Source: Siccirubricoccus deserti (lineage in GTDB: Bacteria; Pseudomonadota; Alphaproteobacteria; Acetobacterales; Acetobacteraceae). Taken from it: a stretch of DNA of 64,000 bases. The notes under the pieces were generated by a model. The model was not told the DNA's origin, made no database searches, and was given only the letters and a program-made list of their open reading frames with translations. This document shows positions 16,660 to 24,066 of this stretch, one piece after another. Position 1 is the first letter of the stretch. Each line of letters opens with the position of its first letter. Location of the stretch: NCBI RefSeq assembly GCF_014283215.1, contig NZ_JACOMF010000009.1, forward strand, positions 109,092-173,091. The letters are read 5' to 3'. Position numbers and translations under genes: made by a program.

Positions 16660-17648
16660 GCGCGCCCGCCCGCGCGCTGCTGCGCCGCCGCGCGCTGCTG
16701 GCGGCGCCGGCGCTGCTGCCGGCGGCGCGGGCCGGGGCGCAGGAGGCCGCCTTCCCCTCGCGCGCCGTCACCATCATCGTCGCCTCGCCGGCTGGCGGCG
16801 GCACGGATTTCTCCGCCCGGCTGATCGCGGAGCCGCTGTCGCAGCGGCTCGGCGTGCCGGTGGTGGTGGAGAACCGTCCCGGTGGCAACGGCAGCATCGG
16901 CTTGCTGGCCACCGCCCGCGCCCGGCCGGACGGGCATACGCTGACGGTCGGCTATTCCGGAACGATGACCGGCCGGCCGGCGGTGGAAGGCATCGCCGAC
17001 TTCGACCCGCAGAAGGATTTCGCGCCGATCGCGCTGCTGACCGACACGCCGCAGGTGATGATGGTGCACCCCTCGGTGCCGGTGCGGACGATGCAGGAGT
17101 TCATCGCCTATGCGAAGCAGCGGCCAGGGCAGCTCAACTACGCCTCGGCCGGCAATGGCTCGCTGCACCATCTGGGCACGGAGCTGCTGAAGCGGCGCAC
17201 CGGGATCGATCTGGTGCATGTGCCGTACCGCGGCACCGGCGAGACCATCAGCGACCTGCTGGCCGGGCGGGTGCAATTCTACATGAACAGCCCGCCGCCG
17301 GTGATCGGCTTCATCCGCGACGGCAGGCTGCGCGGCATCGCCACCACCGGCCGGACCCGCCATCCCGCGCTGCCGGATGTGCCGAGCCTGCCGGAAAGCG
17401 GGCTGGACGACATGCCGGTGAACGTCTGGTACGCGCTCTACGCCCCCGCTCGCACGCCAGCGGCGGTGCAGGCGCGGCTGGCGCGGGAGGTGCAGGCGGT
17501 GCTGGCCGAGCCGGTGGTGCAGGCCCGCGCCGCCGAGGCCGGCACCTTCGTCAGCCACGCCGATGCCGCCACCGTCGCCGCCCGGCTGGCACGGGAGACG
17601 GCGGCGTGGTTCGAGGTGGTGCGGGCGGTCGGCATCAAGCCGGACTGA
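16656..17648 (+). CDS. Bug/TctC-family periplasmic binding protein
   Basis: The 330-residue exported protein has an N-terminal signal with RRRALLAAPALLPAARAGAQ. Family positions follow: FPSRAVTIIVASPAGGGTDFSARLIA, VENRPGGNGSIG, HVPYRGTGETISDLLAGRVQFYMN and WYALYAPARTP. It starts on the ATGA that ends the SDR gene, so the pair forms an operon. No TctAB transporter genes are nearby. It should bind a carboxylate-type ligand in the periplasm. Confidence 0.88.
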   Translation: MSAPARALLRRRALLAAPALLPAARAGAQEAAFPSRAVTIIVASPAGGGTDFSARLIAEPLSQRLGVPVVVENRPGGNGSIGLLATARARPDGHTLTVGYSGTMTGRPAVEGIADFDPQKDFAPIALLTDTPQVMMVHPSVPVRTMQEFIAYAKQRPGQLNYASAGNGSLHHLGTELLKRRTGIDLVHVPYRGTGETISDLLAGRVQFYMNSPPPVIGFIRDGRLRGIATTGRTRHPALPDVPSLPESGLDDMPVNVWYALYAPARTPAAVQARLAREVQAVLAEPVVQARAAEAGTFVSHADAATVAARLARETAAWFEVVRAVGIKPD

Positions 17649-17651
17649 CGC

Positions 17652-18824
17652 TCAAGCCCCGGCCAGGCCGCCCGGCTCGCCCGGCAATTTCCCCAGCGGC
17701 GACGCAACCGCCGCGGCCGGCTGCCGCTCCGCCGGCAGGATGGAGAAGGGCCGCTCGACGAACAGGTACAGCGGCACCGATCCCACGATCGTCACCAGCA
17801 GCGCCGGCAGCAGCAGCACCCAGTAGGATGCCTCGCCCGCCGCCTGCAGCAGCGGCCCCGCGCCACGCAGCGCGACGAAGAACAGCATCAGCATGAAGCC
17901 GTGCAGCAGGTAGTAGGAATAGCTCATGTTCCCGAGCCACCGCAGCGGTGTCAGCCGCAGCCCCCGCGCGACCGGCCCCTCACGCCCGAGGGCGGCGGCG
18001 CAGAGCAGGAAGCAGGCGATGAGGACGGCACTATCGGACACCACGGGCGGCACCTCGGCCAGGACCGCGGCAGCCATCAGCGGCAGCGCCGCCAGCGCCA
18101 GCCCATCAAGCCACGGCGCGTGCCGCAGCCTCTCCAGCAGCAGCCCGAGTATCTCGACCAGCAGCATGCCGCAGAGGAACATCCCCATGCGGCGATGCGC
18201 CCATTCCAGCAGCTGCATCAGCACCAGCGCCGCCAGCAGCAGCGCGATGCGGCGCGCCGGCGGCCATCGGCGCAGCCGGAGGCCGGTGACGACCAGCGGC
18301 ACCACCAGATAGAAGGCCATCTCATAGCTCAGCGACCAGGCGACGACGACAATCCCCTGGATGTCGAATAGGCCAGGCAGCAGCAGCACGTTCGCCGCCA
18401 CCAGCAGCAGCCGCTCCCGCATTCCGCTCGGCAGCCCGCCGCCGGAGGAGGAGAGCATCGCCGCCAGCAGGTGCAGCGCCAGCACCACCAGGAAGGCCGG
18501 ATACAGCCGCTGCACCCGCCGTAGCAGGAAGCCGATGTAGGGCCGCGGCCGCTGGATCAGGGCGCCGTAGATCAGGTAACCGCTGAGCACGAAGAACAGG
18601 TCGACGCCGACATGGCCGATGTGCTCGAGCGCCGCCCCTACCGCCGGCAGCGGCAGGTGGAAGGCCTGCGCCAACTGGGAGGAGTAGTGGACGAAGAACA
18701 CCAGCAGCACGGCCAGGCCACGCAGGCCCTCCATCGGCAGGAGCCGGCCGGCCTGGGCACGGCCGGACTCGAACTGGTCGGCGAATGCTGCGATCGACCC
18801 GAAACAAGGCGCTTCCATCTGCAT
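17652..18824 (-). CDS. Acyltransferase 3 family membrane protein (OafA/YrhL-like)
   Basis: The 390-residue protein has about ten membrane helices and the family's signatures. MEGLRGLAVLLVFFVHY near residue 31 carries the essential R and H. GVDLFFVLSGYLIYG, RRVQRLYPAF and GNMSYSYYLLHGFML follow. These enzymes move acyl groups onto cell-surface sugars such as O-antigen. The start is one of two close ATGs near 18824; the longer frame to 18959 is not protein-like. It is convergent with the preceding Bug gene, and the substrate is unknown. Confidence 0.85.
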   Translation of the reverse strand: MQMEAPCFGSIAAFADQFESGRAQAGRLLPMEGLRGLAVLLVFFVHYSSQLAQAFHLPLPAVGAALEHIGHVGVDLFFVLSGYLIYGALIQRPRPYIGFLLRRVQRLYPAFLVVLALHLLAAMLSSSGGGLPSGMRERLLLVAANVLLLPGLFDIQGIVVVAWSLSYEMAFYLVVPLVVTGLRLRRWPPARRIALLLAALVLMQLLEWAHRRMGMFLCGMLLVEILGLLLERLRHAPWLDGLALAALPLMAAAVLAEVPPVVSDSAVLIACFLLCAAALGREGPVARGLRLTPLRWLGNMSYSYYLLHGFMLMLFFVALRGAGPLLQAAGEASYWVLLLPALLVTIVGSVPLYLFVERPFSILPAERQPAAAVASPLGKLPGEPGGLAGA

Positions 18825-18983
18825 TCCGCAACCGTGGTCATTCTGAAATGGGTAGGAAGACCATGCCAGGGTAGAGTGCCGGCCAGATAACCAAGAAGGC
18901 GTGACCGGCAGGCCAGGGCGATGCACGGCGGCTGCTGTGGCATGGAAGTTACACGCCACTCTACGGCCGGGTCATGTCAATGG

Positions 18984-19007
18984 CGGTTGATCACAACCGA
19001 TCAACCG
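18984..19007. promoter_or_regulatory. Perfect inverted repeat, possible operator
   Basis: CGGTTGATC (18984-18992) and GATCAACCG (18999-19007) are perfect inverted copies with a 6-base spacer. The site lies about 160 bases upstream of the acyltransferase start, in a gap with no gene. The short symmetric arms look like a dimeric regulator's operator. A small RNA hairpin is also possible. Confidence 0.4.
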
Positions 19008-19065
19008 TCCCTCGGTCCTCGGGCGGTTTGCTCCTTGGCTACCCGCCCTGCGGCGCGGCGTCCCT

Positions 19066-19105
19066 GCGGGCGCTCGGCATGAACGGACTATTCATGCCGT
19101 TGGCA
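19066..19105 (+). repeat. CGGCATGAA hairpin repeat, family B, copy 1
   Basis: GGGCGCTCGGCATGAA, a 7-base loop and TTCATGCCG form a perfect 9-bp stem (19075-19099). A second copy in the opposite direction lies at 47235-47259 with the same stem and loop length. Both adjoin a gene's stop codon, here the methyltransferase, so a terminator role is likely. Confidence 0.65.
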
Positions 19106-19819
19106 TCAGACGCCCTCGGCCACCACCACCCGCCGCCGCTTCTTCAGCGCGCCGGCCGGGATCAGTTCGGAGAAATCCTTCACCGCCTCCATCAGCGTCA
19201 CCCCGGCGAAGCGCGGAAACAACCCGCTGCCCACCCGTTCCCAGCCGCCGGCGCCGCGCAGCAGCAGCCTTGTCCGAAAGGGTGGGATGAACAGCGCCGC
19301 GTCGCGCCGCTCCACCTGGAACATCTGCCGCCGCAGCAGCGTCTCCAGCTGCCCGGAGGAATAGGGCTGGCCGTGGCCGAAGGGCGTGCGTTCCAGCTGC
19401 GCCCAGAGGCCCAGCCGGTTCGGCGCCACCACCAGGAGCCGTCCGTCATCCTTCAGCACACGCCACACCTCGCGCAGCATGCGGCGGGTGTTCTCGGAGT
19501 GCTCCAGCCCGTGCACCAGCAGGATGCGGTCGAACAGCAGGTCGGGGAAGGGCAGCGCATCCTCCGGCGCGACCGCGGTGCAGGAGGCGCGGCCGCGGGG
19601 CCAGCGCCAGCGCGGCAGCTGGTCCGGCACCATGGCGACGCAGCGGGTCGCCTCCGCCTGCCACAGCCTGAGGAAGGGGCTGGCATAGCCGAGGCCGAGC
19701 ACCGCCTGCCCCGGCAGCCTCGGCCAGAGCGCGCGCAGCTTCGCCCGCAGCAGCCTGGCGGTCACCAGGCCGGCCGGGGTGGCGTAGAAATTCGCCAGAC
19801 CGTGGACCTCGTGGCGCAT
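19106..19819 (-). CDS. SAM-dependent methyltransferase (type 11-like)
   Basis: The 237-residue protein has a class I methyltransferase core. LPGQAVLGLGYASPFLRLW is the SAM-binding loop, APEDALPFPDLLFDRILLVHGLEHSENTRRMLREVWRVLKDDGRLLVVAPNR covers the following motifs, and a C-terminal segment ends in KKRRRVVVAEGV. The ATG at 19819 is chosen because the frame upstream is not protein-like. It is divergent from gloB. In many alphaproteobacteria a methyltransferase of this type sits next to gloB, but its substrate is not known. Confidence 0.8.
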   Translation of the reverse strand: MRHEVHGLANFYATPAGLVTARLLRAKLRALWPRLPGQAVLGLGYASPFLRLWQAEATRCVAMVPDQLPRWRWPRGRASCTAVAPEDALPFPDLLFDRILLVHGLEHSENTRRMLREVWRVLKDDGRLLVVAPNRLGLWAQLERTPFGHGQPYSSGQLETLLRRQMFQVERRDAALFIPPFRTRLLLRGAGGWERVGSGLFPRFAGVTLMEAVKDFSELIPAGALKKRRRVVVAEGV

Positions 19820-19936
19820 GCGGGGGATATAGGGCGGCAGGCCCGGGAATGGATGGGCCGTCGCCGTCCGCGCCGCTTTTCCCCACCGGCGTTGCCGGGC
19901 GGCAGCACCCGCTTCATGTGATCGGAGGAGTTCCCC

Positions 19937-20665
19937 ATGCCGGTAACCGCCACCGCCATCCCCTGCCTGTCCGACAACTATGCCTGGTTGCTGAAGGACC
20001 AGGCGACCGGCACGGTCGCGCTCTGCGACCCTGGTGAAGCGCCACCGATCATCGCCGCCCTGGAAGCGGCCGGTGGCCGCTGCGACCTGATCCTGCTGAC
20101 CCACCACCATGGCGACCATGTCGGCGGCGTCGCCGAGGTGCAGGCGCGGTTCGGCGCCAAGGTGGTCGGCGCCGCCGCCGATGCGCACCGGCTGCCGAAG
20201 CTCGACATCGTGGTGAAGCCGGGCGAGAGCATCGCCGTGGGCGAGACGCGCGGCACGGTGATCGACACGCCCGGTCACACCGTCGGGCACATCGCCTTCC
20301 ACTTCGCCGATGGCGGCGTGCTGCTATGCGGCGACACGCTGTTCTCGCTGGGCTGCGGCCGGCTGATCGAGGGCGACGCGGCGATGATGTTCCACTCGCT
20401 GGCGGCGCTGGCGGCGCTGCCGGATGCGACGCTGGTCTGCTGCGGCCATGAATACACCGAGAGCAATGCCCGCTTCGCCCTGACGGTGGAACCGCAGAAC
20501 CCGGCGCTGATCGCCCGCGCCGCCGAGGTGAAGGCGCAGCGCGCCGCCGGACGCTTCACGGTGCCGACTACCATTGCCGAGGAGAAGGCAGCGAACCCCT
20601 TCGTGCGCGCCCCGGATGTGGCGCGGCTTGCGGCGGTGCGCAGCGCCAAGGACAGCTTCCGCTGA
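19937..20665 (+). CDS. gloB: Hydroxyacylglutathione hydrolase (glyoxalase II)
   Basis: The 242-residue metallo-beta-lactamase-fold enzyme has the glyoxalase II signature LTHHHGDHVGG, then DTPGHTVGHIAFH, CGDTLFSLGCGR and CCGHEYTESNARFAL. The C-terminus KDSFR is close to the family's usual end. It hydrolyses S-D-lactoylglutathione to lactate and glutathione, completing methylglyoxal detoxification in the cytosol. GGAGGAG precedes the ATG. It is followed without a gap by a DUF985-type cupin, the usual neighbour. Confidence 0.92.
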   Translation: MPVTATAIPCLSDNYAWLLKDQATGTVALCDPGEAPPIIAALEAAGGRCDLILLTHHHGDHVGGVAEVQARFGAKVVGAAADAHRLPKLDIVVKPGESIAVGETRGTVIDTPGHTVGHIAFHFADGGVLLCGDTLFSLGCGRLIEGDAAMMFHSLAALAALPDATLVCCGHEYTESNARFALTVEPQNPALIARAAEVKAQRAAGRFTVPTTIAEEKAANPFVRAPDVARLAAVRSAKDSFR

Positions 20666-21138
20666 ACCTGCGTGACCCGGGGCTCGACGCGGCGGCGCTG
20701 ATCGCCGCGCTCGGGCTGCGGCCGCATCCGGAAGGCGGGCATTACCGCGAGTTGTGGCGGGACGCGCCGGCGAATGGCGGGCGCGGCGCCGGCACGGCGA
20801 TCTACTTCCTGCTGGCCGCCGGGGAACGCAGCCACTGGCACCGGGTGGATGCCGCCGAGGCCTGGCACTGGTACGGCGGCAGCGGGCTCGAACTATCGCT
20901 CTCGCCGGATGGCCGGGCGATGGAAACCCGCCGCCTCGGCCCCGACCTCGGCGCCGGGGAGCAGCCTTTCGCCCTGGTCCCGGCCGGGGTGTGGCAAGCG
21001 GCACGGCCGCTGGGCGCCTGGGTGCTGGTGGGCTGCACCGTCAGCCCGGCCTTCGAGTTTGCCGGCTTCGAGTTGGCACCGCCGGGCAGGCTTCTGGACC
21101 CCGCCCGGGCCGAAGCTCGGCCCCTGCCCCCACCATGA
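20662..21138 (+). CDS. DUF985-type cupin (COG3542), apparent CTG start
   Basis: The protein is recognisable from its first residues: LNLRDPGLDAAALIAALGLRPHPEGGHYRELWRD, then TAIYFLLAAGERSHWHRVDAAEAWHWYGG and PAGVWQAARPLGAWVLVGCTVSPAFEF. This is a cupin of the COG3542 family. No ATG, GTG or TTG lies before the conserved N-terminus. The first possible start is a CTG that overlaps the gloB stop codon (CTGA). The later TTG at 20752 would remove conserved residues. Translation coupled to gloB from a CTG is the simplest reading. The function of the family is uncertain. Confidence 0.75.
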   Translation: MNLRDPGLDAAALIAALGLRPHPEGGHYRELWRDAPANGGRGAGTAIYFLLAAGERSHWHRVDAAEAWHWYGGSGLELSLSPDGRAMETRRLGPDLGAGEQPFALVPAGVWQAARPLGAWVLVGCTVSPAFEFAGFELAPPGRLLDPARAEARPLPPP

Positions 21139-21177
21139 GGCGGCCATTCGAACGGGTACACCCAAAACCCAGACCCG

Positions 21178-21235
21178 GGCCTGGAGGGACGCTCGTCCCC
21201 AACGGGGGTTTGGAGGCTGGGCCCCAACCTCACCC
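21178..21235 (+). repeat. GC-rich hairpin repeat, family D, copy 2
   Basis: Contains GGGACGCTCGTCCCC, then a GGGGGTTTGGAGGCTGGGCCCCAACC tail, similar in layout to the stretch at 15765-15830. It lies between the convergent cupin and transporter genes and can fold on either strand. It is a weak match. Confidence 0.35.
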
Positions 21236-22801
21236 CCGTTTGAGGTTCCAAAGGAACGGGTTCGGCCCCTGCAACACACCCGATAGGTCGCTGCGGAAGG
21301 CGGTCCGCAGGCGGAACAGGCCAGTGGGTGCGAAGGGCACGCTTTCCCATGCGGCCTCCTGCAAGGCCGCCATGGCGTGCGCCTGGGCCGCCGCGTCGGG
21401 CGCGGCGATCCAGGCTTCCACCTGCGCCTCGCTGGCCGCATCGGTCGGCCAGCCGAACCAGGCGCGCTCGCCATTGCCGCGGATGATCGGGCTGACCGCC
21501 GGGTTGGCGATGGCGGCGGCGGGGAAGTTGGTGTTGTGCAGGTTCCAACCGCCCTGCGTCGGCGGTGCCTTGTTGGCGCGGCGGGCGATGGTGGTGGCCC
21601 AGTCGCTTTCCACCAGCTGGATGTTCACGCCGAGGCGCTTCATCAGATCCGCCGTCACCTGCCCCTGCTGGGTCACCGCGGGGAAGTCGGTCGGGTTGAC
21701 ATGGATGATCGGCTCGCCGCGGTAGCCAGCCTCGCGCAGTGCCGCGCGGGCACGCTCCATCGCCGCCGCGCCGCGCGGCGCGGGAGGGAATTCCTTCACC
21801 CCCGGCAGGCCGCAGGGGAACATGGCGTGGCATTCGCGCCAGTCGTCCGGCAGGGCGACCGCGGCCATGAAGTCGGGCTGCACCAGCACGTCGCGGATGG
21901 CGCGGCGGACCTCCACCCTGTCGAATGGCGGGTGCAGATGGTTGAAGCGCAGGAAGCCGAGGAAGCCGTTCGGGTCGTAGACCTGGGTGGTGACGTGGCG
22001 GTCGCGCGCCAGCACCGGCACAAGATCGGGCAGCGGGTATTCGATCCAGTCGATCTCACCCGTGCGCAGCGCCGCCGCGGCGGTGCCGCCATCCGGGATC
22101 CAGGTCAGTTCCAGCCGGTCGAAATGCACCCGCTTGCCGCCCGAGGCCGCCTCGGCCGGTTCGTCGCGCGGCCGGTAGTCGGGGTTGCGGGCATAGGCGG
22201 CGCGGCTGCCCTGGACGAACTCATCGGCCAGGAAGCGCCAGGGACCGCTGCCGGTCATCTCGGTGATCGGCTTGTCGGCGGGTGCCCGCGCCAGCCGTTC
22301 CGGCATGATGAAGGCAGGGCTGGCGGCGGGCTTGGCCAGGGCATCGACCAGCGCCGGAAAGGGCCGGTGCAGCCGGATCAGCAGGGTACGGTCGTCCGGC
22401 GCCGCCCATTCCGCCACGGCGCGGGCCAGCACCTGGCCGAAGCCGTCCCTGACCGCCCAGCGCTGCAGGGAGGCGACGCAATCCTTCGCCCGCACCGGCT
22501 CGCCGTCATGGAAGCGCAGCCCCTCACGCAGCCGGATGGTCCAGGCCAGGCCATCGGCGGAGACGCTGTGCCCCTCCGCCATCTGCGGTTTCGGGCGAAG
22601 CTGTGAATCGCAGCCATACAGCGTGTCGAAGACGCAGAAGCCATGGGTGGTGATGATGGTGGTCGGATTGAACACCGGGTCCAGCACCGCCAGCGCCGCC
22701 TGCGGCATGAAGCGCAGGGTGCGGGCGCGGGCGGTCTGCGCCAGCGCGGGTATCGGCAGCAGCGGCAGCGTGGCGGCAGCAAGCAGCGCGCGACGGCGCA
22801 T
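21230..22801 (-). CDS. ABC transporter substrate-binding protein, family 5 (DppA/OppA-like), under a TPP riboswitch
   Basis: A 523-residue exported protein. The signal is MRRRALLAAATLPLLPIPALAQ, and the mature part has SBP5 features: LDPVFNPTTIITTHGFCVFDTLYG, LREGLRFHDGEPVRAKDCVASLQRW, TGSGPWRF and RRAIRDVLVQ. Members usually bind peptides, nickel/heme or other oligomers for ABC importers. GGGGAGGA precedes the ATG at 22801. A TPP riboswitch lies 65 bases upstream, so the ligand is probably thiamine or a precursor. No permease or ATPase genes adjoin it, so the transporter partner is elsewhere or missing. Confidence 0.88.
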   Translation of the reverse strand: MRRRALLAAATLPLLPIPALAQTARARTLRFMPQAALAVLDPVFNPTTIITTHGFCVFDTLYGCDSQLRPKPQMAEGHSVSADGLAWTIRLREGLRFHDGEPVRAKDCVASLQRWAVRDGFGQVLARAVAEWAAPDDRTLLIRLHRPFPALVDALAKPAASPAFIMPERLARAPADKPITEMTGSGPWRFLADEFVQGSRAAYARNPDYRPRDEPAEAASGGKRVHFDRLELTWIPDGGTAAAALRTGEIDWIEYPLPDLVPVLARDRHVTTQVYDPNGFLGFLRFNHLHPPFDRVEVRRAIRDVLVQPDFMAAVALPDDWRECHAMFPCGLPGVKEFPPAPRGAAAMERARAALREAGYRGEPIIHVNPTDFPAVTQQGQVTADLMKRLGVNIQLVESDWATTIARRANKAPPTQGGWNLHNTNFPAAAIANPAVSPIIRGNGERAWFGWPTDAASEAQVEAWIAAPDAAAQAHAMAALQEAAWESVPFAPTGLFRLRTAFRSDLSGVLQGPNPFLWNLKRG

Positions 22802-22865
22802 AACGGTCCTCCCCAAGCAACGGCGGGGCACGGGACCGCCGTGCCGGGGATTCGGCCGCAGCTGG

Positions 22866-22956
22866 CACCGCTCCCTTCGCCGGTCCTAACCGGATCAGGT
22901 TCCAGGGGTCGCGGCTGCGCCGCCTCTCAGCCCCATTGCAGGGGCTCCCCCAGGTG
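22866..22956 (-). promoter_or_regulatory. TPP (thiamine pyrophosphate) riboswitch
   Basis: On the minus strand the conserved parts appear in order. The P1 arm is CACC, then GGGGGAGCCCC, GGGGCTGAGAGGCGGC, the diagnostic CCTGGAACCTGATCCGG and TTAGGACCGGCGAAGGGAG, closing with GGTG. These are the CUGAGA and ACCUGAUC boxes of the THI element. Downstream a GGCACGG/CCGTGCC hairpin lies before the ribosome site, the likely expression platform. It should switch off the SBP5 gene at 22801 when thiamine pyrophosphate is plentiful. Confidence 0.93.
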
Positions 22957-23108
22957 TCCGTGCGCAGCATGGCGGGGGCCATGGGCGCGCGCAAGCCGGC
23001 GGGTTTGCCGGGCCGGGCCGGTTCCCGGCATACTGGGCGCGACGGCGCCCCGCGCCGCTCCAACGCCAGTTGCCCGGACATGCCAATCCAGCCCCGGGAG
23101 CCTTGCCC

Positions 23109-23978
23109 ATGGATACCGCCCTCGCCGCGCCGCCGCTGCGCGAACGCCCGCTCGGCACCACCTTCGGTGCGGAACTCTCCGGCCTGCGCATCGCCGGCGA
23201 CATCGGGGAGGCGGAGTTCGCCGGCTTCCTCGCTGCCTTCCACCGCCACCGCCTAATCCTGCTGCGCGATGTGCCGAACGACCCCGCGGCGCAGGTGGCG
23301 TTCAGCCGGCGGATGGGGCCGCTGGAGCTGCATTCCCAGGCCACGGCCACCCATCCGCAGCACCCGGAGATCTTCTGCGTCGGCAACTACGCACAGGACG
23401 GCATCCGGGCGAATTTCGCCAAGGGTGTCGAACAATGGCACGCCGACAGCAGCTTCCGTCCGGTGCCCAGCGCCGCCTCATTGTTCTACGGCGCGATCTG
23501 TCCGCCGGAGGGCGGCGAGACCTGGTTCCTCGACGCCGCGGCGGCCCATGCCGAGCTGTCGCCGGAGATGCGGGCGCGGATCGCCCCGCTGCGTGCGGTG
23601 CATGATTTGAACACCCTCTCCGAATGGAACCGCCGCCACACCCCGGACCGGCCGCCGCTGTCGGAGGAGGCACGGCGGCGCTTCCCGCCAGTTGCGCAGC
23701 CGCTGGTGCGGACCCATCCCGTCACCGGGGTGAAGTCGCTGTTCCTCTGCCCGGCGGTGATCAGCCATGTCGAGGGCATGGACCAGGCCGAGGGCCTGGC
23801 GCTAATCGAGGCGCTGATGGCTCATGCCTCGCAGGACCGCTACGTCTACCGCCATCGCTGGCGGGCGGGCGACCTGGTGATCTGGGACAACCGCTGCACC
23901 CTGCACACGGCGTCGCTGTTCGATCACGAGAGATACCTGCGGCTGATGTTCCGCACGACAGTCGCCGGAGCCGCCTGA
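23109..23978 (+). CDS. TauD/TfdA-family Fe(II)/2-oxoglutarate dioxygenase
   Basis: The 289-residue protein carries the TauD fold and metal site: the HxD in EQWHADSSFRPVPS, a distal histidine in CTLHTA, and the arginine in YLRLMFRTTVAG for 2-oxoglutarate. LILLRDVPNDPAAQVAFSRRMGPLE is typical near the N-terminus. The ATG at 23109 is chosen for GGGAG upstream. Family members oxidise taurine, phenoxyacetates or similar acids. The gene follows the divergent TPP/SBP5 locus. No pathway genes adjoin it, so the substrate is open. Confidence 0.87.
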   Translation: MDTALAAPPLRERPLGTTFGAELSGLRIAGDIGEAEFAGFLAAFHRHRLILLRDVPNDPAAQVAFSRRMGPLELHSQATATHPQHPEIFCVGNYAQDGIRANFAKGVEQWHADSSFRPVPSAASLFYGAICPPEGGETWFLDAAAAHAELSPEMRARIAPLRAVHDLNTLSEWNRRHTPDRPPLSEEARRRFPPVAQPLVRTHPVTGVKSLFLCPAVISHVEGMDQAEGLALIEALMAHASQDRYVYRHRWRAGDLVIWDNRCTLHTASLFDHERYLRLMFRTTVAGAA

Positions 23979-24066
23979 GCGCGGCGGAGCCGCAACGCTT
24001 GTCCCCGGGCGGCGCAGCCCGTCACCATGCCAGTGCGTTGCGACGCGAGGAGGTGGCGGGACCACG

